A stretch of DNA of 64,000 bases from Alisma plantago-aquatica (taxonomy: Eukaryota > Streptophyta > Magnoliopsida > Alismatales > Alismataceae): contig OY856409.1 of assembly GCA_963693085.1 (NCBI GenBank), positions 524,084,803 through 524,148,802 of the forward strand, written 5' to 3'. A model generated the notes under the pieces. It was not told where the DNA came from. It saw only the letters and a program-made list of their open reading frames with translations, and searched no databases. Below are positions 36,416-48,492 of the stretch, piece after piece. Position 1 is the first letter of the stretch. Each line of letters opens with the position of its first letter. The position numbers were made by a program, and so were the translations under genes.

Positions 36416-38855
36416 TGTGATGGTGATGTTTCACCTTATACATCCATAATCTAATAGTGATGCCAAGAGTAAGGGTTTAGGTATGACTATTGATTTGTAA
36501 CATCAAAGTAACTTATCTTGTTGAACCTAACCCTGATGTTAATAGATGATGGTAGTTAGTTATGCTACCCTTCCTTTAATGGTTAACATAATGATGGAAT
36601 ATACTTCCTAATGATTGATTACAACTCTAATGTGTTAACTAGTGGTCATCATAGATTTATGATTTATGCTTTCTTATGCTAAACTTGTACACTATCACTG
36701 TGATGATGGTCAATCATATATCTTCCTTGTATGTTGATATAATTAAGGAATGCTCTTAATGATAAGATAAATCATCAATGTTATAATGCAAACAACTTTT
36801 AGTTATTTAATGCAATATCATGTTGAGCCTTGTTATAAGGCATGGAAAGATGATGATGAACTTGCAGGGAATGATATGATGGTGTTAATGACCTTTGGGC
36901 ATGGTTGAGCCCTGAATGCGGTGTAATTCTCTTATATTGACAAGGGTTGATACCCTATGATGTTGTGATAAGGATTTATATCATATGATAGTGTGATGAT
37001 AAGTGTAGTCTCATGTATGGCAATGCATAGTACCATGTAATGATGATGTGAGGACAAGTATAGTCTCTTGATTGGAAGGTGAATAGTGCCTTGTGATGTT
37101 GAGATAACAAAATATGTCTCACACATTTTATATATTCTAAAGTTGTTATATGTTAATGTTTACTAGAAATGAATTAGGGTTTTTATGGCTTCTTGTTTGA
37201 TGCAACCATAATTCACCCAGTTGGTATAGCTAATACAGTGATACTCTAATCATGTAGTGCCCTGAACCATAGATCCATCTGAGTGTCAGAACTTGCCAGA
37301 TGGTGAAATGAGTATTCCTAAGGGAAATCATGAAGCACATAATGTTGAGTACGTGGGGTGCTTTTCATCCTGAATCCAAGTGTTTAGGGAGGATGACTTC
37401 ATTCATACCAAGCTCTCAATTTGAGAACAGTTGCGGTGGTGTCTCGGTGATTATATGTATATGATGAGATTGGAGGACAACTTCAGTTGTACCTCGAATG
37501 GTAGGGTATGATTACCCACCTCCTTTCACTAGTGCTATGGTCTGTACGAAGGATTGACTAGGTTGTTAGCATCTTGACCTTATGTGTCGTTGTGGCAGAC
37601 CTGTACTGACTAGGGGCGGAGAAGATCTTAGGAGTCTAGATCTTTCAAGATCTTGTATGGCATTGATTTTATCTTGGCAGTGGTTAGTTTGAATTTGTGT
37701 GGTATCCTTGATTTCCTTAGGGCTTAATAAAAGATGTAATACAACTGTGTGGCGTATCTATTTAGAGTTATCCACAGTGCTTCACATTGGATGATATCCC
37801 TTGTCAGTTCTCTTTACTTAGAAATGATGGTTAGTGAATTAAAAAGATAGTAGATATGCTTATGTTGTGGGTATGCTCATGTTATAGGTGTATACATACA
37901 CTAGTCATGTTAAAGTTGATAGATATACTAGTTGTGTTGGATATGATTATGACATTAGTTATCACATGTTGTTAGCTATGCTAATATTTCTAGCATGCCT
38001 TTATAATTAGAAATACATATAATACTAAGTGTGCTTATGCTAACAGATGTGTTTATGAAGTTAAATCTATTTATGATGTAGATCTATTCAATCTGTTAGA
38101 CATGCTATGTTGTTAACTATGCTTATACTACTAAACATACTCATAATGATAAGAGACGCTATGCCACTTGACTTGCTTATGATGTTAGCTATGTACATGC
38201 TATTGAACTACTTATACTGTTAATAAGGTAATTGATGGCAGTCAGGCTAATGATGATAATTGTTATCTACTTATTTATGTCACTTATAAATCAACATTGC
38301 TGCTAAACCTAATTGGTATATATGTATATTTAATAACTTAATTTTGTAATCAATAAGCATTATTTAGATTTATATCTCTCTATGGGACTTGGGTCTCACC
38401 CGTGGCTAACCACATCTTCTTAGGTGATTGGCAACAACATCATCAAACATGTGACAGTGAGGAGGAATTGTGGTGATGGATCTTAGAGAAGTTGTATAGA
38501 TGTCTAGTAGTTCCTAGAGTCATCCCTATACTCTCAGGTTCGATCATTAAAATTTGTACATAATGTTTCAAATGAATTGAGCTTTTGTTAGCATGTTAAT
38601 GCTGGTTTATGTTGCATGTATGAATTATGTTCTCTCGTGTGTATATGAGGTAGTTGAGGTCATGAACAAATTGTATCAGATTCTTTACAGATTATGAGTA
38701 CAAGCAAGATGTTGGGCTTCAATGCAAATCTTTCTGAGTATGTGGTGATAATAAAATCAGTTTTAATTTACCCTCTTTTCTGGGTTTGTGTTGAATTAGT
38801 GATTAATCATGTATTGTATTTTGAGTAATCTTGTTTAGTGAGATGGGTTCTCACA
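36416..38855 (+). repeat. LTR-like block H at the junction of elements C and F
   Basis: 2440 bp bounded by TGTGA (36416-36420) and TCACA (38851-38855), i.e. TG...CA inverted ends. It shares blocks with the right part of solo LTR G: the ATGTAGTGCYCT / CCATAGATCCATC segment (37250 and 62420), a CTCACCC...TTAGGT block about 430-455 bp from the end, and ACTCTCAGGT (38533 and 63450). The same architecture in the + oriented LTRs of A suggests H is + oriented. Flanks are TTTAA and ATTAA, a duplication with one mismatch. Either a solo LTR, or the product of recombination between LTRs of two elements, or (less likely given orientation) the 3' LTR of F. Confidence 0.55.
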
Positions 38856-39639
38856 ATTAACCCTCATCTTTTGTTGTGATTTGTGATCATGACCATCTTA
38901 GTGAATAGGGGTTTACAATATAATTTTTGAATGTGTTTTTTCCTAGTTACTGTGTCATTTAAAGTGGTACTTTTTGGCATGGTTGTTATTGATCAACATC
39001 ATGTGGATTCACCTTCCATGTCTTGTATGAACAGGCACCTCCTCCACAAACTTTTCTTGCATTGTACATCTCTTCCCATTTCTAGTTAAACTTTCTTTGG
39101 GTCTTTGGGTTAGGGTACATGTGTATCGAGGGGTTTCCTTTCTAGAATTGATGAGGTTGCATCTTATTGGCAAGAGATAAAGCACGTTTGGTCTCAATAG
39201 AGATACACATGGTATACATATTTAGTTCTTCATTCTTCAATTGTATAGAGCATGTATATGTGGTCATGAACCCAATTCGTGTTGGAATTGTTTGCTACCT
39301 AAAGTATGAGTGAAGGAAGGAGCTCAATTTCCAATAATACAATGACTTTAGTCCCATTGACTATGGTATAAGGGGTCATACTAGTTGACATGTGGATTAA
39401 CATCATACATACCCATAGAGGCTTAGGTTGTTGTTCATGCAAAATATTATGTAAACTAGATGGATTTTCATGACTATGTTCATGAGATTTTTTATTTGAT
39501 TCCTAGAATACTCATGCATCTATCCTCAATAAGGAAAAGTGTAATGGTTCTTTATGATGAAAGAATCGAGTTACTCTTATACAGATCTTGCAATGGTTGA
39601 TACTAAAACAATTAAGGTACTCTTGTACTAATTTTGTGA

Positions 39640-39921
39640 TTAAATTGGTCTTATTTTTAGAGACTTCTCATAGAATAGAACACCAATGATGATATGGTTG
39701 CAAAAGAACTTAAATACATGAGATGCTGATGTAAGTGATACTGAGATTTCTTCTACCAATTTGGTGAAGCATTCAATGGAAACTATTATGAGGAAGTGGT
39801 CGTTGAAGGGTTTCATGTGGATCTTACAATCATGTGGAGTCACCAAACTACAAAAAGCCACAACATGCATTTGGAAAAATTGGCATTTCAAAATAAATTG
39901 CATACAGTATGATTCCATCAT
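39640..39921 (-). pseudogene. Integrase core remnant of F
   Basis: A 93-codon minus-strand piece reading KCQFFQMHV and then FNDHFLIIVSIECFTKLVEE, the counterpart of the gypsy integrase block F-I-L-V-A-I-D-Y-F-T-K-W-V-E. The catalytic Asp of that block is Glu here (SIECF), and about 25 residues between the zinc region and the core are lost. Inactive. Confidence 0.8.
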
Positions 39922-40349
39922 GCTATAATTGTATCCAAAGAGTTGGATTCACTTGTCAAGGTCAATGTCACCCATGGACTGCCATAGATGCCTCTGTAGA
40001 CTTTGTATACCACTTATTTGGATACTACTTCATCAATGTATTTAAGAAGGGTTTAATTGGAAGAGCGTGACTATAATTTATCCCCTCCTAGGACATAGTT
40101 AATCTCCATGCATTGCATAGTTGTTTTGTCATTCCTAGCTGTATCTTCTAGGAAGGGATGCCTTCTTAGAAACATTTTATTTTTTAGAACTTGGGTTGTC
40201 TGCCTATTGTAGATGTTTATTTAAAAAGCATATAGTGAGATGGTATGTATAATTTTTTAACCTAATGTATGAAGATATTAGTATCCTAAGTAGATACCTT
40301 GAAGGCAAGGGTTTCCATGCATCATCATAGTACTCTTGTCTCTCTTGTA

Positions 40350-40821
40350 GTGAGAAAACATGTTCTCATCAAACTACTTAGCATAATTATAAAGGAATTA
40401 CTGGTATGAAATAAAATATATTCTTATTTCATCATCTTCATATAGGATATGTTGTTTCTTCACCATATTCCTTTTGTGGTTGATTTACAATACGATGTGT
40501 GGAGAATTACAATGACCTTGAGCTTTCAACTCAAAATATTTTAGCATCTTGAAGGCCAGAAAGCAGGATTTGTATTTTGTGACGTTGTTGGTGGCATCAC
40601 AACTATCAGTCAATGGGGATGTTTTCTCATGTTGTATTCATCAGAACTACCCCTATACCCTTGCAATTCTAGTGTCATGACCCATCTAAAAATATTATAC
40701 ATGTGTCATTGTAATTGGATGAGATAGTTATCAAGCTATCGATCACATTGACACTATAGGACAAGCCAAAATCTTTGTCTGTTAGAGAATTTGTCATCCT
40801 CCACTTAATGATCAAATAGAG
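40350..40821 (-). pseudogene. Second (archaeal-type) RNase H of F
   Basis: On the minus strand CIIFLDGS (expected W-x-M-Y-F-D-G-A/S) is followed by DATNNVTKYKSCFLAF, matching the V-T-N-N-x-A-E-Y-E-A block of the additional RNase H that Tat-type gypsy elements carry after the first. Frameshifts and stops are present. Its start joins in frame with sequence at 51882 once element A is removed. Confidence 0.75.
40817..40821. repeat. Target-site duplication TAGAG, left side of A
   Basis: Directly before TGTTACAACC of A; partner at 51877-51881. Confidence 0.95.
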
Positions 40822-41755
40822 TGTTACAACCACAACTTTTGGGTTCATTTGGTGAGAAATGTAATTTCTCATATTAAAGATATTTGCACAAATAATGATA
40901 TAATACAATAGCCTTGTTGGCTATTTTGTGGGCTTTATTGGCTATTGGGCCCAATAACAAGGAAAAGATAAAAGAAACTTCATTATTTGAGTAAATAAGA
41001 AAATGAAGAAAAGAAAGATGTAGAAACCTCTAGAAGGCAAAAGAATATAATCCAAAGTTGGATTTCGTGCCTCTTGGGTTTCGAGAAGTCCAAAGTTGCA
41101 AAGATAATGATAAAAGAAAAGAAAAGAAAAATTAAATATTTCTTTATTAAGAAAGAAATTGAAAACAATGATAAAATGTGGGAAATAAGTGAAAAGAGGT
41201 ATAATTGAGTTACCCTTGGCGAATTTTCATATCCAAAGGATTCCTAATGTTAAATGGAATGCCAATGAGGAAAATAAAAAGAAAGATAAAGAGAAATCCT
41301 CAAAAATAGATATTTTAATAAGAAATAAACAAGATAATGAGAAATAAGGAATATAAATGCATCTAGAAGGATAATAAGTATCCGTAAAAAGGAATTTCAA
41401 AATATTAGAGTTTCTTGGGGTCCAAGGAGCCCCAATGGAGAAAAAGAAAGAGAAAATAGCAATAATAGAAAATAAGAGGATAATATGATGGATAATGAAT
41501 TAATTGTGTGGTATTGTTAAAGAGGTGGTATTTTCTATTAAAAGAAAATATAATTTCGTGTCCAATAGATTAAAAGGCAAGGCTAGAGATAATGAAAGAA
41601 ATAATTTTCATATTTCTAATTATCCATGAAATAAGGAATATCAAGGAAATAAATAGGAGAGAGAAGAATTACTTCTCCATGAAGGAATAAGGATCCTTTT
41701 GGGAAGCGAACTTGTTAACTCACAGATGGTCATCTTAGGGCATGGACAACCTCCC

Positions 41756-41766
41756 CTATATAAAGG
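41756..41766 (+). promoter_or_regulatory. TATA box of A 5' LTR
   Basis: CTATATAAAGG, about 935 bp into the LTR; conserved at 49431-49440 in the 3' LTR and in reverse in C. Marks the likely start of the element's transcript. Confidence 0.75.
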
Positions 41767-41810
41767 GTAGAGCCCTTGTTCGAGTCCAAGAGAGAGATCC
41801 CACGTACCCT

Positions 41811-41840
41811 TCTTTCTTCTTCTTCTTCTTCTTCTTCTTA
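41811..41840 (+). repeat. (TTC)n microsatellite in A 5' LTR
   Basis: About ten TTC/TCT triplets just downstream of the TATA box. The 3' LTR has a shorter, interrupted version, so this tract changed length after insertion. Confidence 0.9.
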
Positions 41841-41869
41841 TTCTTGGCATACAAACCCTAACTAAGAGG

Positions 41870-42310
41870 AACAACATGAACATGAAGCCACGAGGCGGCA
41901 AGTTGGAGTTGCGAGGGGAGCCTGATGCTCCACAAAAACAGGGAACAGCTCTGCCATCGAGGACATGCCCTAACTTAGGTGCAGCTGTAGCCGCACAGCT
42001 GCAATGCCGGACGATGGTTGCAGACCCATCCAGCACAAGTTGGCAACCTTGGCCACAAGTTCACGATGCCCCAGAGTGAGTGGAGGTATGGCGAAGACAA
42101 TGGAACTCTCCCTGGTGGCCTTCGGGGTTAGAAGACGAAGGGGGAGCCGCGCCTAGGGCTGCGATCAATGACAGAAGCAGCGTCGAGAGGAAGAAGATGA
42201 AGGCTGGCGCATTGGACGTTTTTGCCCCTCTGCGGGATGAAGAAACACTTGACTTATCGAGGGCAAAATTGACATTCTGTTATGTTTTTCAAACCAACAA
42301 TGTTGCATGA
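41870..42310 (+). other. GC-rich transcript leader of A with two small frames
   Basis: A GC-rich island inside an AT-rich LTR, starting about 115 bp after the TATA box. Two short frames follow each other: 41876-42079 (67 codons, starting MNMKPRGGKLELRGEPDA) and 42080-42310 (76 codons). They are not preserved in the 3' LTR copy, where the first Met codons and frame differ, so a protein is doubtful. The island itself is conserved in A's 3' LTR and in C. It is most simply the untranslated leader of the element's RNA. Confidence 0.5.
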
Positions 42311-44207
42311 ATAGAGGCGACGTGGCATCCTCTGATTGGTCCAAAAAGGTAATCCTTGCAAAATTCATAACTAAATAATGGTAGCTTGGATTGATACATT
42401 TATTATATTTTTTTTGCTCAGAAAAATGAGAGGAATTCCATAAAAATGGTTTTAGAGGCTAATTCCTATTGAAATTCGCAAAGTAGTGTAAGTTATCAAC
42501 TTTAACGAATTAAAGATTAAGAAACCCTATTTTGAGGTGATTAATGTAATTAGTAGAGTTTAATGGATGATTAAAGTTGATATTAGCATGTTAATCATGC
42601 AAAGATACAATAAGATAAAAAATGATGAACTTTTCATGTAATTGGTTTAATTTAGAAGTTCATGTGCATAAATATGCTTTAATGGGCCTTGAAACCCTAA
42701 TATTAGTAAATACGACTCTTAATGGTTTTAATTATTCAAAATCATGAATAAAGATAAGATATGATGATTCTAAGCTATTTTGAGTTTAAGGGTTCTAATT
42801 GTGAATAAATACCCTTAATGTAGTAATTAGGGTTTTCTAATGGATAAAGGTAGAATTAATGACAAATAGAGTTCATGTGCGGATTAGACCATAATGAACT
42901 ATGTATTGATGATAAATGAGCATAATGATCTTGTCATGGATTAAAAGGATAAAATGGTAGCGTTAATGTAAAAGAGGCTTAATGGACTTAATTGATGGTT
43001 AATTATGCTTTTTCTGATATCAGGGTTATATGTTGTTAAAAGATAACCTTAGTATCTTTCATGATGAATAGATGAGATAATTAGGGTTTGTGAGTTATTA
43101 TATAAAATTAGGGTTTAAAATAGTAAGAGATGAAGGGAAACCCTAATTGCAATGGAAACCCTAAAAGTGGATTAGAAACCCCAGGAAGTGAGCTAAGTTT
43201 AATAGATCTTGATGGTATGATTAATAATAGGAAATTGTATGCATATTTTAGGATCTCATAATGTGCTTGCTTGCCTATTTGGACTTCTTGATTGGATTAT
43301 TCTATCTCAAATCAGCCTGACAAGTATGAGGTTATGCTTATGGATAATCGCTTTAGTTTCACGGTGATTCATGAACATTTTTATCAGTTTCCTGAAAATA
43401 ACTATTTGGATGACTTTTATTTCATGAAACTATAAAGTGACTATGACTATCACCATAAGTATGCATACATGACTGGCTCAGATCCTGGTCCTCCTCTATG
43501 ACTTTGCAAATGCTAAAAAGGGTAACCTAGGGCAAGGTATATGTTATCAAGAGTTAGGGATTGGGCTACCTATGTGTAGTTCCATGCAACTCTTTAGCAC
43601 ACCAAAAGTTAAGGAGTGGGCTACCTATGGGTAGTGCCATGTGACTCAACCCTAGAAATTGATTCACCTGTTAGGTAGGATCATGAGGGGTTAAATGGGG
43701 ATCTACCATAAGGAAGGTAGCATCTAGGTCCACTACAGGGACAATGTAGAGGTTAGGGTATGTAAGGATTGAGCAGTTATGTTGAAAACGTAAAGTTGTT
43801 TGTTAAATCATATTTGACTGCAATATGTTGTTATAGTTAATTGCACGATTATTGTTTCCCCCACATACCAGCATAATTCATTTATGCTGACCGATGTTTT
43901 GTTTGTTGATGTTTTAGGTACAAGTGAAAAGAACAAACAGTAAAGTGGCACATGTGCAATTAAATGAGAATTAAAGTACAAAGGAGGATTAGTTAGAATA
44001 TACTCCAAATGTGGATCAAAGTATATATCCAAGTTTTTGAAAAAGGTACGCAAAGTTAATTTTTATTATAACCTTTCAGTTTAGTTTAGTAGAATTTGAT
44101 AATTATTATAGATTATTTGTCGAACCTTTGATCCGGAAATTGGGATAACGACTCTGACCTATTGGTCTCCCTTAATTGGGGGTTACAGGGAGGCGGGGTT
44201 GTTACAT

Positions 44208-44219
44208 TTGGTATCAGAG
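44208..44219 (+). other. Primer-binding site of A (initiator-Met tRNA)
   Basis: TTGGTATCAGAG directly follows the LTR (two bases after TTACA), matching the plant initiator-Met primer site. Confidence 0.92.
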
Positions 44220-47100
44220 TGTAGGTTCCCCATTTAATCTTTAATAATTATTAAATTTTATAAACTCCGTAGAACCCAAGGGAGTTATTAGAGGATTTTC
44301 CGAAACACTGAGGTGTCTAGAAAAGGATCACATCCGGGGGCTGGCAAGATTTTTCTCCGCACCTCTAGTCATAATATGAGGACTCCCAGATTAGTGTGAC
44401 TGCCTGGCCAATGTCTTAGGATTGGACTCGAAATAAGATACCTTTAGGACTCTATCATCATGTTCATCCCTTCTCAACTCAAATGTTGTTAAGGATTATA
44501 AGGATTAGGGTTTTCTCTCTTTTCCTCACCCTCTTGAGGTATGGGTAAGGTTGATAAGGTTTAAGGAATCCTCCAACAAATTTATAAAAAGCATGTAAAT
44601 AAGATGTCATGGACATAAGCTTAATAGATTAAGCATAAAAGAATAGATACATTCTTAGGTCGTATGACATAAGTTGTCATGCCCTCAGGAGAGACCTGAG
44701 GCTAGACCTTCTTGTCAGGAGGATAAGTAAAGAGAGTTAGTCTTAGAGGTAGAGATCTCCATTACAAGTAGAGACTCGACACATCCTCTAAGGATGATGT
44801 TAACCCTAACCTTAAGTGAAGGTTAGAGAGAGTTATGACATGATGAGTTAGATTTCATGGTAGACCAGGTGTTTCGATGGACATGCCTTGGATGCCATAT
44901 GATCCATGAGAAGTTGGATGACCAGGTACCTTTGGTGACCCAACCCTGGGAAGCGTCGTGCATGTTAGAGTGAAGGATATCACCTTCTTTGATGAGGTTA
45001 GAGAAGAACCTATGGAAACCCCATGAGCTTATATGAGCATGGCATAGTAGGCACTCATAGTACATCAGTCGTGCTAAAACCCTGGCCAGGGGAGTATGTT
45101 GGAAAGTTGATGCGATAAGCATAAAGGGCTAGGGATAACCTTCAGAAAATATAAGTTTGAACGTAGGCTTCACCATGTAGAGGTATGCTTGTGATCTTGA
45201 TCTATCTTCATGGAGAAAGGACCTTTAGTATAAAGCTGGTTGTGCAGTTAGCTCTAGAGAGAGAGAGAGCAGGACCCAAGCAAGAAGGTTGGAAGCCTAG
45301 ACTCTGAGATATGAGGAAAAGTGGGGAGTTGAGGATGATGAGACCTAAGTGGATGATAGTGATTGACTCATGCTTGATCCATGGAGGCTGATGATGTCTT
45401 AGTTGCCATGAGAGGAACCAAACCCTAGAGGGAGGATTAGTCTATTGGTACCTCTGTACTTATGGTATAGATGAGAAGAAGAGTTCCTTAGACCTGGAGA
45501 GGTTTAGTAATAGGTTGTGAGGCCTTGTACCTTGTTGATTGTCCTTGAGGAGGACTCAACTCTGAAGTGTTTCTCGAGTAGAAGGATGACAGGAAGTGCA
45601 TGTCATACCTTGTACATGTTTGGTTCGTGGTTAAGGGGTTGAGCAGACAGTTGGACATCAGAGAAGTGAACCTAGGGTTCCTAGGCCTAAGAGGGGAAGT
45701 GGTGTACCCGATGATCATGATGATATTTGAGTTCCTATAGATTTGAGCATGGTACTCCTAATGTTTAGAGGAAAAGGAAACCCCTTAAGTTTAAGGTATG
45801 TTTGATGAACCCCTCACAGCTAAGTTGATGACATGGGAAGGTATGATCTTGATCTAGCGTTGAGGAAAGAGAACAAGTATGACCTAACATGGTTTAGTAG
45901 GTGGTCTGCTTGTGCCTTAGTAGCTATTGGATTAAGCATTCTCATGTGAATATAAACCCTAAGGATGTTTGTGACCTTGTTGTCAAGAGTTGTAGTTTCC
46001 TCCCATCCTGGGAGAGGGACCCTTTGGTAGGGTGTATACCAGTTTTGTGGGTTTTGAGGAAACCTAAAGAGGTTTCATAGGATCTTAAGAAGCTAAGTGA
46101 AAAGTACATGGTATGAGAATGAACCTGTAGACCCATAGATAACCATCTCTAAGTGCATGTGGATGTGTTACCATGTAGGTAATCGGTATGGGGCTTGACC
46201 AAGGTAGGCAGGTTGTCGTGACCCCTATGAAAGGATGAAATTCAGCCCAGAAATGCAGAGAGAGATGATGAAGGCTTGGGTAAGGTTCTAAGTTGAACAT
46301 GTACTATGTTAGAATCCTAAGTCCATCCTAGGGTCAGGTAGGGATAAGACCGATGGAAGTAGGAGTTGCCTAATTCCCTAGTTGCACATGACCATAGGGT
46401 CGGGAGGTAATAGCTATCATTGTCTGAGGGCCATGGGTTAGGAGATTGATCACCTTCATGAACTCATGGGACCTAAAGGGCGGATGAGTAGGGCACTCTT
46501 TGGATGCATGAGGGAAGAGGGATGACCCCAAAAGTGTCAGCACCCTATAAACCTAGAGGAGATGACCAAGGATTGTGTGTGGACCCAAGTAGGTTCGAGA
46601 CTAGTTTTCCATGAAAGTAACTTTGTTATCAAGATGATTGTGATGTAGAGGCATAAGTTGCATGTTTCAACTTAGATTTAAAGGTGTACTAGCAAGGTGG
46701 GATGTACCATCTCTACTCTTTGAACGGGAAGAACTTTGTATTTGGACTGCAACCAAATGCTTATTTCCTCTTGTTATGGGAGTGCGAGATGGGATAATAC
46801 GCATGTCATACACCAAGGATAAAAGATGATACGAGTTGGAACGATGCCATGAGGTATGAGGACAGAGATGATAACATACCCTTGTGGAGAGCATGATACA
46901 TGGATAGTTTATAAACATTAAGAGAAACAAGGTAGTCATCTTATGAGGATGTTTTTATCATGAGATATGAGTCATACAAGGTTGAGTATGAAATCTAAGA
47001 GAATAAGCTCAGAGTCTTCTTGATGAAGATAGACTTGGAGTTGAGATGAGATAATAAGTGGAATACATGGAGGTGTACGTCTTCAACGTTATCTAACACA
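44220..47100 (+). pseudogene. Decayed gag and proximal pol interior of A
   Basis: This 2.9-kb stretch should hold gag, protease and reverse transcriptase. Sense frames are short and broken, and no motif could be named with confidence. Near 47110 the sense frame EVVMDALDEI resembles N-V-V-A-D-A-L-S-R-K, which ends gypsy RNase H. Minus-strand frames here are shadows. Confidence 0.5.
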
Positions 47101-47299
47101 TAAGGATAAGAAGTGGTAATGGATGCTCTGGATGAGATACAACTTCATAGTTCAGATGGAGGCTAGAAGAGGTTGTTAGGTTAACCCTCAGTTGGAAAAG
47201 AGATAAGTTTGGCTAACACTCAGATGTAACAATATCGGTTGATCAAGTTAATGGTTGTTTGGTTAACCAGCCTAGTCCTTGATGCATGAAAGGATGGTT

Positions 47300-48477
47300 G
47301 TAGAACCTCAGATGCACTTCTCTTGAAAGGAAGGTGATGAAACCCCGATTAGAGTGGTTTAGGGTTTTTGAGGAATCGATCTTAAGGAGTCATGACAATA
47401 CATGAGATCATGATCTAAGATTTCCATATACCATGGTACTACTAAGATAATAAGTGACAATAGTACTTTGGATGCCTAAGATGAAGTTGCATGTGATATG
47501 TTGTCATGCAAGCCAGGAGGTGAAGGATGAACACCAGTAACCCAGTGTATCGACATAGAGGGTAAAAGAGTCCCTGAGAGGGAATGGGAGTTCATCACTA
47601 TGGATGTTGTGGTAAGTCTCCCCTAGACCAAGGAGGGTCAAGATGCAATATGGATTATGGTAGATTGCCTTACCTATATGACATGAGAAAGAAAGAGTAC
47701 TGTCAAGGGACAGATCCAGTTGAACTACATATGAGAGAGATGGTTCAACTACACCATGATGTGAGTTCAAAAGTTCTTGAGTATAACCTAAAGATACACT
47801 TCCATAAGGTGAAAGTAGATACATGAAGAACTCGATGTTAGTACAGTTTATCACCCTAGCTAACGGTTAGTACAATCCAGACTAGAGGGTCTGATGAGAG
47901 CATGTGTGTTCGTTCAGGGTGATAAAAAGAGACAGTTCTTTGTAAGATGTGATGATAACCACCATAGCCTGTATCGAGATGTTAAGAAGATCTGCAAGGG
48001 AGGTTGTGTCAGTCACTACTTCATTAAGATGATGTTGGTGAGGGGACCTCACGAAGATTAAGAAAGGACCACAGTGTGTGCAAATGAAGTCACTTTGATC
48101 GTATAGTGGTTGCAAGGAGCCCAAGGATGACATGAGTTGTAAGTTGATGCAAAGTAGACTGACATGCAGTTACCCCTCAGGATAATGTGATGTGTGATGA
48201 GTTCTATGTGTCCAATTTAGAGCACTATGTGAGGTACCTGGACCATGTGCGGAGCAATGAACCTAGTGAGCCCCAAGGGAGGCTAAAATGACCTGAGTCA
48301 CCTGTGAGGTTTATAGATGCCAAGGTGAAAGAACTCAGAGAAAAGAATATGTGATTATAAAGGTTCTTTGAAAGATCCATGGATAAGGTAAAGCCACATA
48401 GGGGCCAATGATGGACATGGACAAGTCTTATCCTGAATTGTTTGTTTGCTTGATGGAATTTTGAGGACAAAATTCCT
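47300..48477 (+). pseudogene. Ty3/gypsy integrase remnant of A
   Basis: On the plus strand WEFITMDVVVSLP (about 47587-47627), then DAIWIMVDCLTYM, TDPVELHMREMVQLH, ELDVSTVYHP and LMRACVFVQGD. These match the usual integrase core order W-E-x-I-x-M-D-F-V-V-G-L-P, D-A-I-W-V-I-V-D-R-L-T-K, L-Y-x-x-E-I-V-x-L-H, T-A-Y-H-P-Q-T-D-G-Q and M-L-R-A-C-V. The first catalytic Asp (in MDVV) survives; the segment holding Q-T-D-G-Q-S-E is deleted or scrambled, and stops are frequent. The same protein is equally broken in C. Confidence 0.8.
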
Positions 48478-48492
48478 ATAAGAGGGGAAGGA
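48478..48492 (+). other. Polypurine tract of A
   Basis: ATAAGAGGGGAAGGA directly before the 3' LTR, identical to that of C. Confidence 0.9.

Larger units (their letters stand above)
38856..40821 (-). mobile_element. Gypsy (Tat-like) element F, left part: second RNase H and integrase
   Basis: The minus strand carries the distal pol of F, which continues from 51882 on the other side of element A. Order (right to left) is RNase H, integrase, 3' region. No LTR of F can be assigned with certainty; from 38856 to about 39600 nothing firm could be read. Confidence 0.75.
40822..44206 (+). repeat. 5' LTR of gypsy element A
   Basis: 3385 bp, TGTTACAACC...GGTTGTTACA. Contains, in order, AT-rich U3, TATA box (41756-41766), a (TTC)n tract, a GC-rich leader block (about 41870-42260), AT-rich sequence with AAACCCTAA words and a TTTTAGGTAC segment 290 bp from the end. 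Confidence 0.95.

Noticed and set aside
41876..42310. Two adjoining small frames as element-encoded proteins
   Set aside because: The same frames are not kept in the 3' LTR copy at 49550-49990 or in C.
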